From Owenia fusiformis (Eukaryota > Annelida > Polychaeta > Sabellida > Oweniidae), in assembly GCA_903813345.2 (NCBI GenBank), contig CAIIXF020000004.1, positions 7,953,525-8,017,524 on the forward strand: a stretch of DNA of 64,000 bases, given 5' to 3'. Shown here in pieces: positions 10,662-25,600 of the stretch (the first letter of the stretch is position 1; every line of letters begins with the position of its first letter). The notes beneath the pieces are model-generated. The model was not told where the DNA came from, searched no databases, and saw only the letters and a program-made list of their open reading frames with translations. Made by a program: the position numbers and the translations under genes.

Positions 10662-13600
10662 GTAGGTTGAACATTTTTGTATACAGTAAAACCTGTCTTA
10701 GTGAATGCCTCTCTCTAATGAACACCTGTGTCTGAGTGAACACCTGTCTTAGTGAACACCTATAATTTAGAGTGAACCATTTGATTTATAGGTTGGACTT
10801 TTTGTATACAGTAAAACCTGTCTTAGTGAATGCCTCTCTCTAATGAACACCTGTGTCTAAGTGAACACCTGTCTTAGTGAACACCTATAATTTAGAGTGA
10901 ACCATTTGATTTATAGGTTGGACTTTTTTTTGTATACAGTAAAACCTGTCTTAGTGAACGCCTCTCTCTAATGAACACCTGTGTCTAAGTGAACACCTGT
11001 CTTAGTGAACACCTATAATTTAGAGTGAACCATTTGATTTATAGAACACTAATATGCACCTGTATTGAGATATACAGTAAAACCTGTCTTAGTGAACGCC
11101 TCTCTCTAATGAACACCTGTGTCTAAGTGAACACCTGTCTTAGTGAACACCTATAATTTAGAGTGAACCATTTGATTTATAGAACACTAATATGCATCTG
11201 TATTGAGATATACAGTAAAACCTGTCTTAGTGAAAACCTCTCTTTAGTGCACACCTGTGTCTAGTAAACACCTCATCTCAACACATTCTCAACTGAGTTC
11301 TGTATAAAATTGCCTCTCTGTAGTGAACACCTACCCACAGTAAACACACTTTTGTGAAACCATGGGTATTCACTGTACACAGGGTTTACTGTATTTATAT
11401 GTTTAAAAATAAAACCTTGTGATGTTTACAGTAACATGTAAAGGCTAAAAAGAGGAATTAGATTAAAAGGTTGAATTTACATTCATGCTGTTTTAAAGTA
11501 ATAGTAACAAAAACTAAAGTAAAAAACTTTTATTTAAGTGCATATGTATTTAGTGGCTGTTTATTTTAGTTATTAAGACCAAGAAAAAATAATCACATTT
11601 TTTTTCTAAATCGCAACACTTTCAAGAAAAAGAGTTGACTTGCCTACATTATTGGCAGAATCTAATCAAAATTTTAAGGTTTAAAGAAGCAAACACTTTT
11701 TACTACTTCATTGTTTTTTAAAAAAGCTGAAAAAAAAATGACAATTACTAGTATTACCAGTCTTAAATTTGAACTGACCCGCCTTGCTAAAGATCAACTG
11801 TTTATACAAAATAAATCAATGGTATGCAAATACATTGAATACTGAATAAGTAACTGTACAAGGTATTATCAGTTATCACACGTTTCAGCATGTGATACAG
11901 GAAATCATCCACGAAGCAAAGCTTGAGGATACATTGTTAACGGAGTGGAATATTTCCTGTATTACATGAGCTGAAACATGTGATGATGATTTTATCACAT
12001 GTCTAGGACTTTTTAAGTATTCTGATTTTGTCAATTGTGAATACTCTGTACTCTGTAATTTTGATACTAGTAACTGTATTTTAAGTTATTGAATGATTTG
12101 AAGTGCAATACAGGATATATTCTGCTCGAGAAATTCTGTATTGGAACGAGACAAAGTTGAGACAAAGTCAATAATGTTTTTATCATGTGATCTTCTGTAT
12201 TGCTACTGAGATTGTTCCCTCCATACCAATATTTTCTGTATTGCGACGGAGATGATCAATGGGGACAATCTCAGTAGCAATACAGATTGGTACAGCACAA
12301 GAACTGATCAATCAGAAGGCTTCATTTTACAGATCATGAGATTTTGCTCCGGAATAATATGACGTCATACCGTTGTCTTTGTACTTGTCTGTGAAATAAT
12401 ACGATGTCATACTGTTGTCTTCAGCTATGAAGTTATATAATCAGTGATGTCATATCATTGCTATTGGCTCTGTAGTGATACAGTCCATCGTATCACATGA
12501 AAATTAGTCACGTGTCATTTGATACGGAATATGCATCACCCGATTGACCAATCAAAATGCTTAGAAACTCCTAACCATGTGATAAGAGTCCATATGACCG
12601 TAGAAAATATAATTATTGTTTAAAACATGCTTTTAAGTTTCAGGTACAACCATATCCTGAGTGCTGAACTTTCTAGATTTATTAGATCTGTTAATAACTA
12701 CTAATTACTGTTAATTGTTGTTTAAAACATGCTTTTTGGTTTCAGGTACAACTATATCCCGAGTGCTGAACCTTCTAGATTTGTTAGATCGTCAGAACTT
12801 TGAGATTGCAGATAGTAGTTTCCCACTAGACAGTCTTTACTCCAAGATGTTTAATTCTCCACAGGCTAAAGACTGTAATGATGTAAGTAAAAGGTGTTTT
12901 AAAATGCAAATTAAGGTGAGGAAGAGTGGAATAAGCAAGGAATAAAGTATACAGACATGCAGTCAACACTCTAATTTGTACAGAAATTAAACAAAATGAG
13001 GGGCTTCGTTCAAATTTTGAAAAGAAATTGTGAAATAGAACTAGTTTCTTACTCTAAGATATTCAATTCTCCATAGGCCAAATACTGTCACCATTTGTGT
13101 CACCAACACAAAATATTGCAAGTGACATATTATTGACCCTTTTCTAAATCATTCATTTTCTCAAAAACACAAATAAAGGTGACATGAATTTAATCTCTAT
13201 CGAGTTAAACGGTTTTATGACATATAGAGCCTCCAAAATGATGCATTACTATAGCATTGTTGTTTTCTATGAGGCAAATACTACACTTAGTCTTTCAATT
13301 AAATGTCATGATCAATGAGTATATCCTCCCAGAGCTCAGAGTAGTTTTGTCATATGTATGTACAGGCCCGTTGCCACCTTTTGCTATGGGGGTGTTCAAT
13401 TTTCAGAAAAATTCCAGGGGGATAGGGGAAAGGTGAAGTAACTTAGTAGATTCTATCAACCCGTCTGATTTCGGAACGAAATCTTATCTACAAATTAGGA
13501 GGGGGGAAAGGTGAAGTAACTTAGTAGGTTCCATCAATCCGTCTGATTTCGGAACAAAATCTTATCTACAAATTAGGAGGTGGGAAAGGCGAAGTAACTT

Positions 13601-16600
13601 AGTAGATTCTATCAACCCGTCTGATTTCGGAACAAAATCTTATCTACAAATTATGAGGGGGGAAAGGTGAAGTAACTTAGTAGATTCTATCAATCCGTCT
13701 GATTTCGGAACAAAATCTTATCTACAAATTAGGAGGGCGGAAAGGTGAAACAACTTAGTAGATTCTATCAATCCGTCTGATTTCGGAACAATATCTTATC
13801 TACAAATTAGTAAGGGGAAAAGGTGAAGTAACTTTTTCATTTTTCATTTTTCCTGTGTGTTAAAGCGAAAACCAAAGCCCTAAAAACAATCCAAATTTTG
13901 AAATGAAAAAATTTGCTTATCAGTTACTTCTATCAATAAAGCTTTCAACTTTTCATAAATAATTCATTTCCATTCATGATATTACAATACAATATGTTCT
14001 ATTATCGTATGATCTGTAAAATGAGGCCCTCGGATTGGTCAGTTTTTGTGCTGTACCAATCTGTTTTGAGACCTGTCACCTTGTATTGATAAGGGTCGAT
14101 TGATCTTCTCCGTAGCAATACAGAAAATATTGATACGGAGGAGGCAAACTAAGTAGCAATACAGATTTCATTCAGGAAATAAAAGCGTCCTCTTTGAATT
14201 AATGGTTTTAGAGCAAGTTAGAATATTTCTAAGGGGTCATCTCCTAAGAAAAATGTATTGGCTTAAGATCATATGACAAAAATATTGTAGAATGATTTGA
14301 ATTGCAATACAGTATCTATTTTGCACTCAATATTCTGTATTGGCACTCGACTTTGTCTCCTACCAATACAAAGTTTTTTGAGCACAATATATCCTGTATT
14401 GGACTTCAAATCATTCAATAACTTATATCATTTACTAAAATTTGATCAGGACCCCTTTTCTTGAAAACATCGTCAATTACGATTCGTGAATTCAATTGTC
14501 TTCTATGATTTTTCCGTTTCCGGAAACTTGAATATTTTCATCAATCTATGATCTTATTGTGGATGGAGACGATTTTGACAACACTTATAGCGGTGCTCAC
14601 CGACCATCCACGATTTTTTGTGATCTGATAGGTTTATAATACACTGCATGAAACGCATCTGTCGTGATTATCTTTTGAATTCCTATATATTGTATCATGT
14701 ATCATTGTATCAGTCAGATGGGCACACAGGCTTGAAGTCAGCCAGGCAGGCAGACAAGTGGCCCATAACAATAGTTCACCCATGTGAACTAAACATATGT
14801 ATTCCATAACTACACAGGTTCTTGGTAAATAATGAGCGGGAATATATACTGTATCTAGGGATCTATCACTGAGGAGCGAGGCGGGATGGATACAGCCTGT
14901 ATCCATCCCGGTCCTGCTCCATAAAAGCTAACTAAATTTACGTTAGTTTTTCCTATGCATTCAAAAAAGGATTATATTTCAAACTTATGAACGTTGTATA
15001 TTTTATCAATTCATTGATCTGCTAAGACTAAGAAATGCGTATTTTTGAATTTTGGAACTTTATAAGACAATATTGATACAGTAGAACCTGTATATCTGAG
15101 CACCTGTCTTATCTGAACACCTTCCAATTTGAACGCTTTTTTTCGGTCCCATTTTTTCCACCCATTGACTCACATGTTAAAAAAACTTGAAATCTGAACA
15201 GTGAACAACCAGATTTGAAAAACTGACCTGTCTAATCTGAACATTCAAATTATTTCACTCAGAAATCAAATGTCTGGACATTTCAATAATAATAGCCACA
15301 TATTGAGTCAATGTTATAGTTGTTATTTATCTTTAGGGGCGGGGTCAAAATATCAATGTTCATATGGAGACGAAAGTAATTTTGTTTGGACAACAACCCC
15401 CCCACCCCCCCCCCCCTCTAGACGAAAGCTCAGGTCACTTCAAAAAAACATTGATTTTGAGAGGCATAATCGTATCCTATTTGCCGGGTTATTATTACGG
15501 TGAATTAACACACGTTCGCAATTTAACTGCATTGAACTCTTCAAAAGGAGGAGGGAAAAGTACGGAATTTATTTGAAAAATGATCGAATTATCGTCTTTA
15601 TCTACCGATATTTTGGACCTATCACACAAAAAAGCTCACGAACTATTGAAAACAAGCCTTTTTATCAGAACATAGCGCCAGAAAAAGTGGGTAAGTCCAA
15701 TTATTTTTTGTATATCAGATCCGAATTATCGATGTTTTTTTGGTCAACGAAAGTGCCCAAAAACCCCCTCCCCCCTCGCGAAAGTACTTTTGTCTCCATA
15801 TGAACATCGATATTTTGACCCCGCCCCTTAGATATACAATGTAATCAAAGAACCTATATTGTCCTAATTAACTCAGTGACATCTCAGTGACATCCCTAAT
15901 TGTGGAAAACAACAGGATGCATTGGAAAGGTGTGAATACAGGAGTTAATTGGATTATCCTTTTAGAAAAGAACTGAATGTTTTATGTTTGGATTAAGAGA
16001 AAGGTGTGAATCAAGAAGTTAATTGATTTATCATTATTGGAAATAACCTGAATGTTTTTGATTTGGATTAAGAGAAAGGTGAGAATCTAGGAGATTATTG
16101 GTTTATCCCTATTGAAAATTAACTGGATGTTTTTGATTTGGATTATAAACTGTTTTATATCCCATGGGTTTGTTATGACAGCTAAAATTCAATCATTGAA
16201 TATTTATAATCACAAAGACAACACAGACACATTTGCAGATCGTATCACGAGAAAGAGAAAAAATTCAACTTCGTATAAATATCCTATCACTGAAATGCCT
16301 CCTAAAAAGGCATACATCTGACATCCTGAATGCCCTTGATATTTTGAAGGATCATACATCATCTCGGATGAACACTCATGAAAAATTCTTTTTACTTGAA
16401 GAGGATATCTACTCAAATATTGCTAATGCTAAAAGTGCCAAGAAACAAACAACAATGATTGACTTTTTCAAGCTAAAGTAAAGCATACGATTTCGTACGA
16501 GACTATCATATACTTATACAGTGTATTACAGTTTTTGCCAAAATTTAAAGAGTTATTTTTCATTAAGTAATGAAATTGTTCAAAATGTAAATAAAACATA

Positions 16601-19600
16601 GCATATACATGTAGGCTATAGGCCTATTGTAGAATGAACTCATCAACAACATGTATTGTTTTCTGACTTAGTATTAAGTGTTCAATATATTGGACTGAAC
16701 AATGAAAATCCCCCCCGACCAAAAGTATCCTCGAAATTTGAACACCTGCCAATTTGAACGCTTTTGGCTGGTCCCATGGGTGTTCAGATTTGACAGGTTT
16801 TACTGTATATAAGAATATACCTATATCTTAATATTTGTATGACAGATAGAAATTAAAACAAACACTCGTTTGTCCAGTTGAGATTTTATTGTATTGCAGT
16901 TTCCCTTGACATCTGAAAGTTAAATGAAGTACAAAAACTGTCATTTGGCACTGGATCCAAAAACTCTGGTGAAGAAAAGATCAAAGTAATGGAGTATCAT
17001 AAGATTTGTATTGATATGATAGTAATTCAGATGCAATATCTGAGATTTTACAATGGCTAATACATTTTCCCTAACACATGGAAGTTCTCATAAATGAAAT
17101 ACAAAATTTGTCATTTGGCAAAAGCTCCAAAGATCCAAAAGCTCTGGTAAAGAATAGATCAAAATTGCAATGTTTTGAATGTACTGAATGATCTTTCTTT
17201 CATAATGTTATCCAGCCTAGCCAGAATGCATCTACCTTGTGTAGGGCAAAGGGGTGTAACGTTGACATGTGGGGTAAAGTCGACATAAGAGACGGGGTAA
17301 CTTCGACACTTACTTATTAGAAAAAAACATGGCTTCCCCCAAGATCGGAAATTAGAACAAATAAACAACAAGGTGTCGAAGTTACCCCACATGTCGAAGT
17401 TACCCCAATATGGAGTCGACGTTACACCTCTTCGCCCTACATCAATGATCTATTAACCTAGAATAAAATAGGTTGGACAGGGTAAGTTCGTGTTCAGCCC
17501 ATCTGATACAATATATAGGCTATTCAAAAATTACTCGTGACATTTTACTGTACAATCTAGACTTATACAGCAAAATAATGTTTCAAAATTTTTACACCAA
17601 TAAAGCTGTTTTTGCTGAATTGCTAGGCGATGGCCATCAAGTAGATGGCAAAAAGTCTTAATTATTTGTATATCTACGATTTTGTTGATAAGGTGCTTCA
17701 AGAAATACAATTTAGAAAATTGTGAACAACATCGTAGAAATCAAACTTCGTCAGATCGTGAATCATATTTTCGAGAAATGGGTTCCAGTTTTCCAGGATT
17801 TATCTACCACAACTCCCTGAAGTTTTTTTTTTATTAAATTGTAAAAGACTATATTTTTTCGTCATTCGTCATTTTTATTCTCATTCTAATACAAATAGAA
17901 ATATTGTTAGACATATATTCACTCTACTATACCTTGCATTTGGCGTTCATGAACAACCCTTGTGGCTTATTAGTAATGATTTTTTTTTTTTTTTTTTTCA
18001 TGTGTCTGTTCCTTATGAATGTTTTATTGGATGACATTAGATATTAATAAGGCACTTTCAAAAATATACTAAACAATACAATTGGACAAACAGAGTATCT
18101 TTTGCATTTCTAGGGGTTAGGTATAATAGAGTGACATTTACAAGTGCAAAAGGGAAAGGACCAGAAATTGTCACAGAACACAGTTTATACCAGTCATTAG
18201 GAAAACAAACCCCAACTATCCAAAACCATAATCTAATGTGAAGAGAAAAAATACCCAATACCCACTACTCCCCACCATTCAAGATCCATTATCATAACCC
18301 TGGACCATAACACCAATGGACATTTCATTCATATCTGAAACTTTAAGAGTTCCAAATAAGAAGATGTACTTCATATATACCAGTATGAATGAAGTTTATT
18401 CCATATTATATATAAGAGGAGGATATGAGCCTCAGTTACAAAAAGTTTTGCGGACTACATTCCCTAAAAGTCAACAATTTTGTATCTGAATAATTACATG
18501 TTTCCGCGGCATTGTTGATATTATATATACATTACATCAATTTATTCCTTACATATTTCTTACATTATTCCTTTCATGTTCTAACATCATTGATAATTGA
18601 ATTCAATCAACTTTGTATATACAAGATCTAATAAAAAGATTGCATTTTTACGTGCATGATGCTGGTATGAGACTGAATGTTATTTCCCTTCGTCTCTCAA
18701 CCAATTAGCCTTCTAGTTTTAATTTTTGTCCTTTTCGTAACTGTTTCATTCAAAAATTTGGTTAGTTTTTTGCGAAAAAAATGTAACATTATTTGTGACA
18801 GATATGAGCACTATGACATACAGATATGAGCACTATGTTTTTTTCAAAACCCAAACACCCTGAAATGCGCTGAAATGATCAAGCACTTCAAAATTGGCTG
18901 TTAAATGCTTGAGCCTACTGTGTCCATAAACTCTATGCGCATTAAACTCCATGAAGGAGTTATTAGCATGTGTCTCAGGAACTCCAAGTTGAAATAATCC
19001 CCCTGGTTTGAGCATGCACCAAACTTGTGCAACAGCTTCTAGATCGCCATATGGATTAAGAGGGTCACCATAGCGACCAAGTCCAGAATGTTCTATTGAT
19101 GAAAATGATAAAGCAAAATCAAATGCTTGAAAACTACCATCTCTATATTTTCTTGCCATATCATACGGATGGATTTTGGTTATCTTAGGGTGGAGAAACA
19201 TGTTGTTGTTGTATTCCAGTGTTGTAATGTGCTCTGCCCCTGCAGATAAAGCTAGTGCTTCAAGCCAGGGTGATTGAGAGCCAATCACAACTCCACGCTT
19301 GTTCCTAATATCCTCGACATATGCTGCAATTGCGTTTTTAGGCTCAGGAACTCCATAAGTTCCAAATATTATCCCTTTTTTATCTTTGTCTATTAGTTCA
19401 TTGATATGATCTGTTGAAAAGTTTTTTTGTTTTCCAATATTAGTTTCATCGAAATACCAATACTTATTGATTGGAAGCTCCCCATTTTGAGTAAACTCGT
19501 CAAACATCTCCACTGGAATTTTCTTTGGCGGAGGTGTTGGTGTTTCTGGATTGAGTGCCATGCGTCCCATTATAGATTTACAGTTTACAGCTTTTTGGAG

Positions 19601-22600
19601 AAATGGATAATATTTTCCTGGTTTTTCAACTTTTACTTCATAGCTACATATTTCACCACATTCCAAATTTGTGGACACATCAATATCTGAAAAAATGTTA
19701 ATAGGCCAAGCAAATGGGCTCATAAAAGGCTCAAACATCCCAAAAATTGCAACAGTTTTTAAATTAGTCTTATATTATGTATTAATATCAGTTGAAAAAT
19801 ATATCAAAAATATAGAAAAATGTATGCAGTGGACAAATATGAAATTTCACTTCCTAGGTACCCCCTACAACCCTACCCAAAAATTGAGTATTGGTAGGAA
19901 ATAATTTTTTCTTCCCAAATGGAATACTTTAGTCAAGTATTCAAGCTTTATTATGATAGATCACATATTCACAAATAATTAAAATATTATTTTAATCAAT
20001 TTTGAGACCAGTAATTGGTCATTTGACCCCAAAGTATAACAAAATAGGCCACAAAACAGGCATGTTATCACATATCTATTTAGATATTTTAGGATCAGTT
20101 TGTCAGAAAAGCATGAAAAAAATCATGGTGTTACATATTCATATGAACTTCATATTTGGTGAGTGTCAGCATTCTGAAGTGTATACTTAGGAAGAAAAAA
20201 ATTATTTCATTTTCATAGTTTTACCCCGCCCACTATAGGGGAGACTTAGTTTTGATGATTAACTCCCACAATGCATCACATTTGTATTAGAGTTGACATC
20301 TAAATCATTTATATAGGCTTGTCATCATCTAAAATACAAGTTTTGTGAAGGTTTATACCTTATTAGTATGAAAAATGGGAATTATTAGTTGCACCTGGTG
20401 AAATGTTAAGGTGACCTCACTTTTATTTGATGAATAATTACATATCACCACTCTGATATTAGGGTATTTGATAACTGCTATATACTAGGCTTATCTAAAT
20501 AATGTAAGTTGTAGTTTTTGTGGAATTTAATATTGTTTAAATTATTAATTACAATCCGCAATTACAAAATTTGCATATATTTAAATTCATCAGATAAATA
20601 AATCATTACATAAGAGTACATTACTATGGAACTATCAATTGGATGTATAATGCTGTAGAAACGAATTTATGGTTATTAAACGGAATTTAAACTGACAGAG
20701 AACATTAAAATCTCAGATATATAATATCTGGGGAGTCTTTCATTAATATAATTTCAGTGCATAGGAATGATGGTAATTCTGTCTGTCAGGTTGGTCAGGT
20801 CATGTGCTGCATTCAGAATCGGATGCAGATATTGTGATTGTGAAAACTGCAATCCAAAGTGTCCAAACCTCAAATACAGTACTCATACAGTTCTCCTTGT
20901 GCTTCTCATTTATCATGCACAAACACAAACTTCAACATTTTCTTCAAACCTGAACCAAAAGCAGCAACCCAAGAATCCAAAATGTTGGAATATAAATGAA
21001 ATAAGATTGTCTTTGGGAAAAGTGGTCTGTGACAATATTTTGTTTCTTTTCTGGGGTGTGACATCGCATTCAGGTTATATATGGCATAGACAAGAGGCTA
21101 TCATTGAGGCAGATAAAAAAGAGTGAGTTCTTGAGAAAACAAGCGGTTGTTTTTAAATTACCAAAAGCACTGGTGATCCGGTCGATTACGCTTGTTGTTT
21201 CGGTAACAAAATGTCTAAACGTCGAAAGTACGATATTTCTTTTTTCCTTTTTTCACGCGTTGTAGGCAGAATCCCCACGATGTTTTTTTCTCACAGAATT
21301 GTTGATTTAATTCCTTACTTAAGTTAAATAAACGGTTTGGGTTAAAAGTGCAGAACTTAATTGTTTATCGAAATACCGTTTATGTAACTTAAGTGAGGAA
21401 TTAAATCGAAGATTCTGTTGTCTTCTGAACTATTTGTTCGCAAATATGTACATTTTTTAAACATATAATACTGATACATGTTTGTGATAACAATGTTGTG
21501 GGAATTCTGCCTACAATGTGTGAAATAAAGAAAAAAAATCAAACGTTCGATGTTCCGACATTTTGTTACAACGTAAACAAGCAGAAAACCAGTGAAATGC
21601 AAGCAACTCTGTCATTGCAGAGGAACATGCTCTTTTGTCAATTTATGGTGGAAAAATGGTGAAACCCTAAATTATCTTAGGCTTCTACGATTCTATTAAA
21701 AGAGAGCAGCAAGATCTGAATTATTGTAGCCCCGTGTTCTTCCTCCATTTTCTGATGGTGCGGAATACCACAGTTACAGAGTGTACCATCAGATCCAGGA
21801 GTGGGAGGGAAATAAACTGCCTCCATTATAATTGGGCTGGGAATTAAGCAACGAAACTATGTACCAATTGCCTAAATGCAGCTCCCCTTTCTCAGAGATC
21901 ATCCATTGTGTGTGTAAGGCAGATCGTATTTCTATGAGATGTTCTTGTAGAAAAATGAAATAACTGTTCTTTGATATGTAAGGTATGCAAAGGCATTTGT
22001 GCAAATACCTCCATTACTGATCGTGAGAATAATGATGACTAAATATGAACACTGGCAGATCTGGGCCCCTCCCACCCCCTACCCTGCGTGCAGAGTCTAG
22101 TTAAAGACGAAGCTCTCTTTTAAGAAGTGAAGTCAAACGAATGCAAAGGGTACCCACCCCCTTGGGCGGGCCCAGAAAAAAAATTGGGCCCAAAAAAAGG
22201 CATTAAGGCCCCGAAAAGTGGGCCTTTTTGGTCATAAATGGGCCTTTTAAAGCCTTATTTTTTAATTGAAGAAAATGGGTCTCAATATTTCAAAATTTGG
22301 GCCCACTTCAGGGTTTTAGGGGCCCAAAATTTTTTCCGCGGAAGTTTTTTTCTCAGACCTGACATTTGACCAGGGATTTACTTTGCGTTACACTAGTTAA
22401 CTCAGGAGGATTTATTAATGTAGAAACCTTTTCCTCATTTTTTATTGAATTTCATCTTGAAATCGAACATTCTTCAGTTGAACTTCTTCATTTCATTTCT
22501 CAATATCACTGTGTGGTTAAGAAAACCTTAGTCAAAAGTAACAATTTTTCCTTAATACAGGGCGAGCCAAAATGGTAACCCAAACAAATCTTAATAATCC

Positions 22601-25600
22601 AGTCCAATCATCCTGCATGGATTTAGTGTCATATTTGGCAGAATTGAGTCTTGGTCAATGTATTATCAATCTACGAAGTCTCAGTGGTCTCTAGTGGTCA
22701 CGATTTTATGGCCATTTTATACCATGCCATGAAATATGGGTGTCATGCCTGGAGGCCAACTTGAACGTATCGTGCGTTGTTGTTCAAATCAGGAGCATAA
22801 AAATCATGTGTTATGACTCTCATCTTCATTCTTATCTCTTGTTTTAATGTTTCAAGTGTTGTTAGTATCGAAAAAAGGTCCACAGATAAAAAAAACTGGT
22901 GGTATTGATGTCCAGTCAGTTAGGCACATTTCGATATTTTGAGCACATTTTGTAAATGGCCATAAAATCGTGACTATTAAGGATAGATCAATGACACTTA
23001 GTAGAATGAAAGAACATTGAACAAGGTAATTGTGCCAAATATGATGTCAAACCCATGCTGAATGACTGGGTTATTAATAAACATTTGGTTGGGTTACCTT
23101 TTTTGGCTCATATTAATAAACTGATGTCAGGGACAGGGATATTTAACATTTTGTTGCCTTTTCAAGGACATTTTTTGACCACTGATTGTAACAAATCATT
23201 CTCTGTTTTACCAGAAAATGTATATTATATATCAAATTGAATTTAAAAGGAAAAAACATTTGATAATTTAACAGTTATCAACTAAAAGTAGGGCTTCCCC
23301 TATATTTCACCTGGCATTTGCTGTTTTTCTACTTTTTTTTACATAATCCTTTCCTGAAAACCTCAAAAACTGTTTTCAGGACAAAATAAGCCTTTACAAA
23401 TAATTTAGTTGTGCTATTGAGTTCAAATATGACATATCTTGGAAGAAATTAAACAACAGTAAGGTCACCCCAAAAGTGGGTGTGATAAAATATTGAAATT
23501 TCAAATATTATTTTCACGCTCAATATTCACTTAATAACCCTGATACTTATCAAATACAATGTTCAGGTGTACAATACCCTCCTTGATATTTTTCATGCAG
23601 TTCTGATGAATTGATACAGAAATAAATACATTGTTATATTAAATTCGGGCTATTTGATGGCCTATTTTCAGATATTTGGCGCTAGAAATGCCAGTTATTG
23701 CACTCAAATAGTTGGTTAACAATTTTTAGTTGCTCTTATGTCAGTAAACTATCATAATATTACTCGTTTAGTTGACAAGAGTATTCCATTTTTAAAATAA
23801 AAAAATATTTACAATCCCATACTCAAATTTGGAGGGGGGTACCTGGAATGTGACATTTCATATTTGTCCACTGCATATATTTTTCTATATTTTTGATATG
23901 TTTTTCAACTGGTATCAATATACAATATAAGCCTAATTTAAAAACTGTTGCAATTTTTGGGATGTTAAACTTCCATTTGCCTAGCCTATAAAGCAGATAT
24001 GAAATGGTATTTTTGACCTAAAGGAATCAATATAATTTTTTAATAAATGTATTTGGACATGTTTTCTCATCAGTAAAGGCAAAAATGGAATCAATATGGC
24101 AAATATTTGATTAAAACTTTAAAGTTTGACTGTTACTCATCTAGTTTACTTAAAAAGCTACTTACCATCTTCAAAAAATTGCTGATGCTTTAATCCTCCT
24201 GCTAACTGTTTTATGACTTGCTCTAATCTTAAAAATTTGAAATAAATTAGCACAAAAGCTGCAACACATAATAAAGCTATAATCTTTTTGAATGCGGGTG
24301 CACTAGAACTCATCTTGCGTATCTCGGTAACTTTTATGAAGTAAAACACAAACTCAAATGCAAATGAAAACTTCACTATTGATTTTGTATTTTCAATACG
24401 AGAGTTTATTAATAAGAAATAGACTCTTTTTACAGCGCTTGTTGACCAATTTTACTGATGTTTTCAGAAGTGGTACGTCATTCAATTATCTAGGCCTTAT
24501 TAGTCCTCAAAATCTTAAGACAAAATAAGCAAGATATCTCATGCAGTCCTAAATATAATAAAGGTAATACAGAACATGATTATTAATTACTCTCTGATCA
24601 CTGTTCCACAACTATAGTTACTTTGACAGAACGTCAATGTAACAAAATGGATGAACTTCCTGGATGCGAGTTTTTGTTTTAGCACAAAGTTAGACAATAT
24701 AGTCTAGCTTTTAAAATGCTCTCAGTTTGGAATTTTAATTTTAAATAAAGCTGTAATTCATGCATTTAGATCATCGCTTTTGTTACATTGACGTCAGTCG
24801 GCAAAGTAACATACATTGGTAATATAACACACTTTCGTCAATGTAACAAAAGCGAGAGGCTAAATATATGAATTGCAACTTCATTTACAAAACAAATTCC
24901 AAATCGTATAAACATATAAAAACTAGACTATATTTTCTATTTGTGTTAAATAATAATCTGCAACTTGACTTATAAGTAGCTTTAAATCAAGAAAACAAAA
25001 AAACTTGTAACCAGGAAGTTCATCCATTTTGTTACGTTGACGTTCTGTCAAAGTAACTATTTGCGGAACAGTGCCAATGCTGGCTTGTTACTTTGTTTAT
25101 TTACACTTGTACAGATTAATCCAGCTGCAGCTGGGATGATGCCTTTCCAATAGGCCTAATTACAGTTTTAATTGAGTTTAATCTATATTAGTGGGTTTAT
25201 TTTGATGAAACTATCATAACTCCGTTAATTGGTGTTTGTTAGATCTAAATATGAAGAAGATTTACAATCTGATAGTTAATTCCTAATGGAATAACTTTTT
25301 GATTACATACAGATGTATTTAGAAATCTTGCTAGACTTCCAGCCATGTACAACTGCAAATTCACTCACAAATTTTTCATATATCTTTTTTAGGTTGTACT
25401 TTTATATGGTAAAAGAGTTTAGATATAATTGAAATTAAGTCTACTAAATAAACAATATCCCAGTGATATCATGATATGAAAATCTAGTCTGCTTTAACAG
25501 AGTCTGATGAAATACTACTACTGTATAATACATAAGTATAAGTTGGACACCAATGACTAATCATATAATATCTGCTATGGATTCCTATCACAAGAAAAAG

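Larger units (their letters stand above)
15079..16805 (+). mobile_element. decayed pogo/Tigger-like DNA transposon
   Basis: Flanked by TA on both sides. The left end is CAGTAGAACCTGTATATCTG and the right end reads, inverted, CAGTAAAACCTGTCAAATCT. Inner copies 'ccaatttgaacgctttt' lie near both ends. The type of TIR, the TA target and a transposase tail at 16233-16481 fit the pogo/Tigger family. A separate foldback element (15335-15828) is nested inside. Confidence 0.7.
19733..23975. repeat. inverted-repeat-bounded 4.2-kb block in the DUF268 intron
   Basis: Left arm from 19733 (aacatcccaaaaattgcaac) is inverted at the right end near 23975. Similarity is clear for about 200 bp and patchy for several hundred more ('atatagaaaaat', 'gcagtggacaaatatgaaat', 'tggaatac', 'aataggcca'). 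It may be a transposon with long TIRs or two inverted copies of one repeat. No transposase seen; the ORFs inside are short. Confidence 0.55.

Noticed and set aside
20767-21126. 119-residue plus-strand ORF with Cys cluster
   Set aside because: Lies inside the inverted-repeat block, has no recognised domain and no conserved motif pattern.
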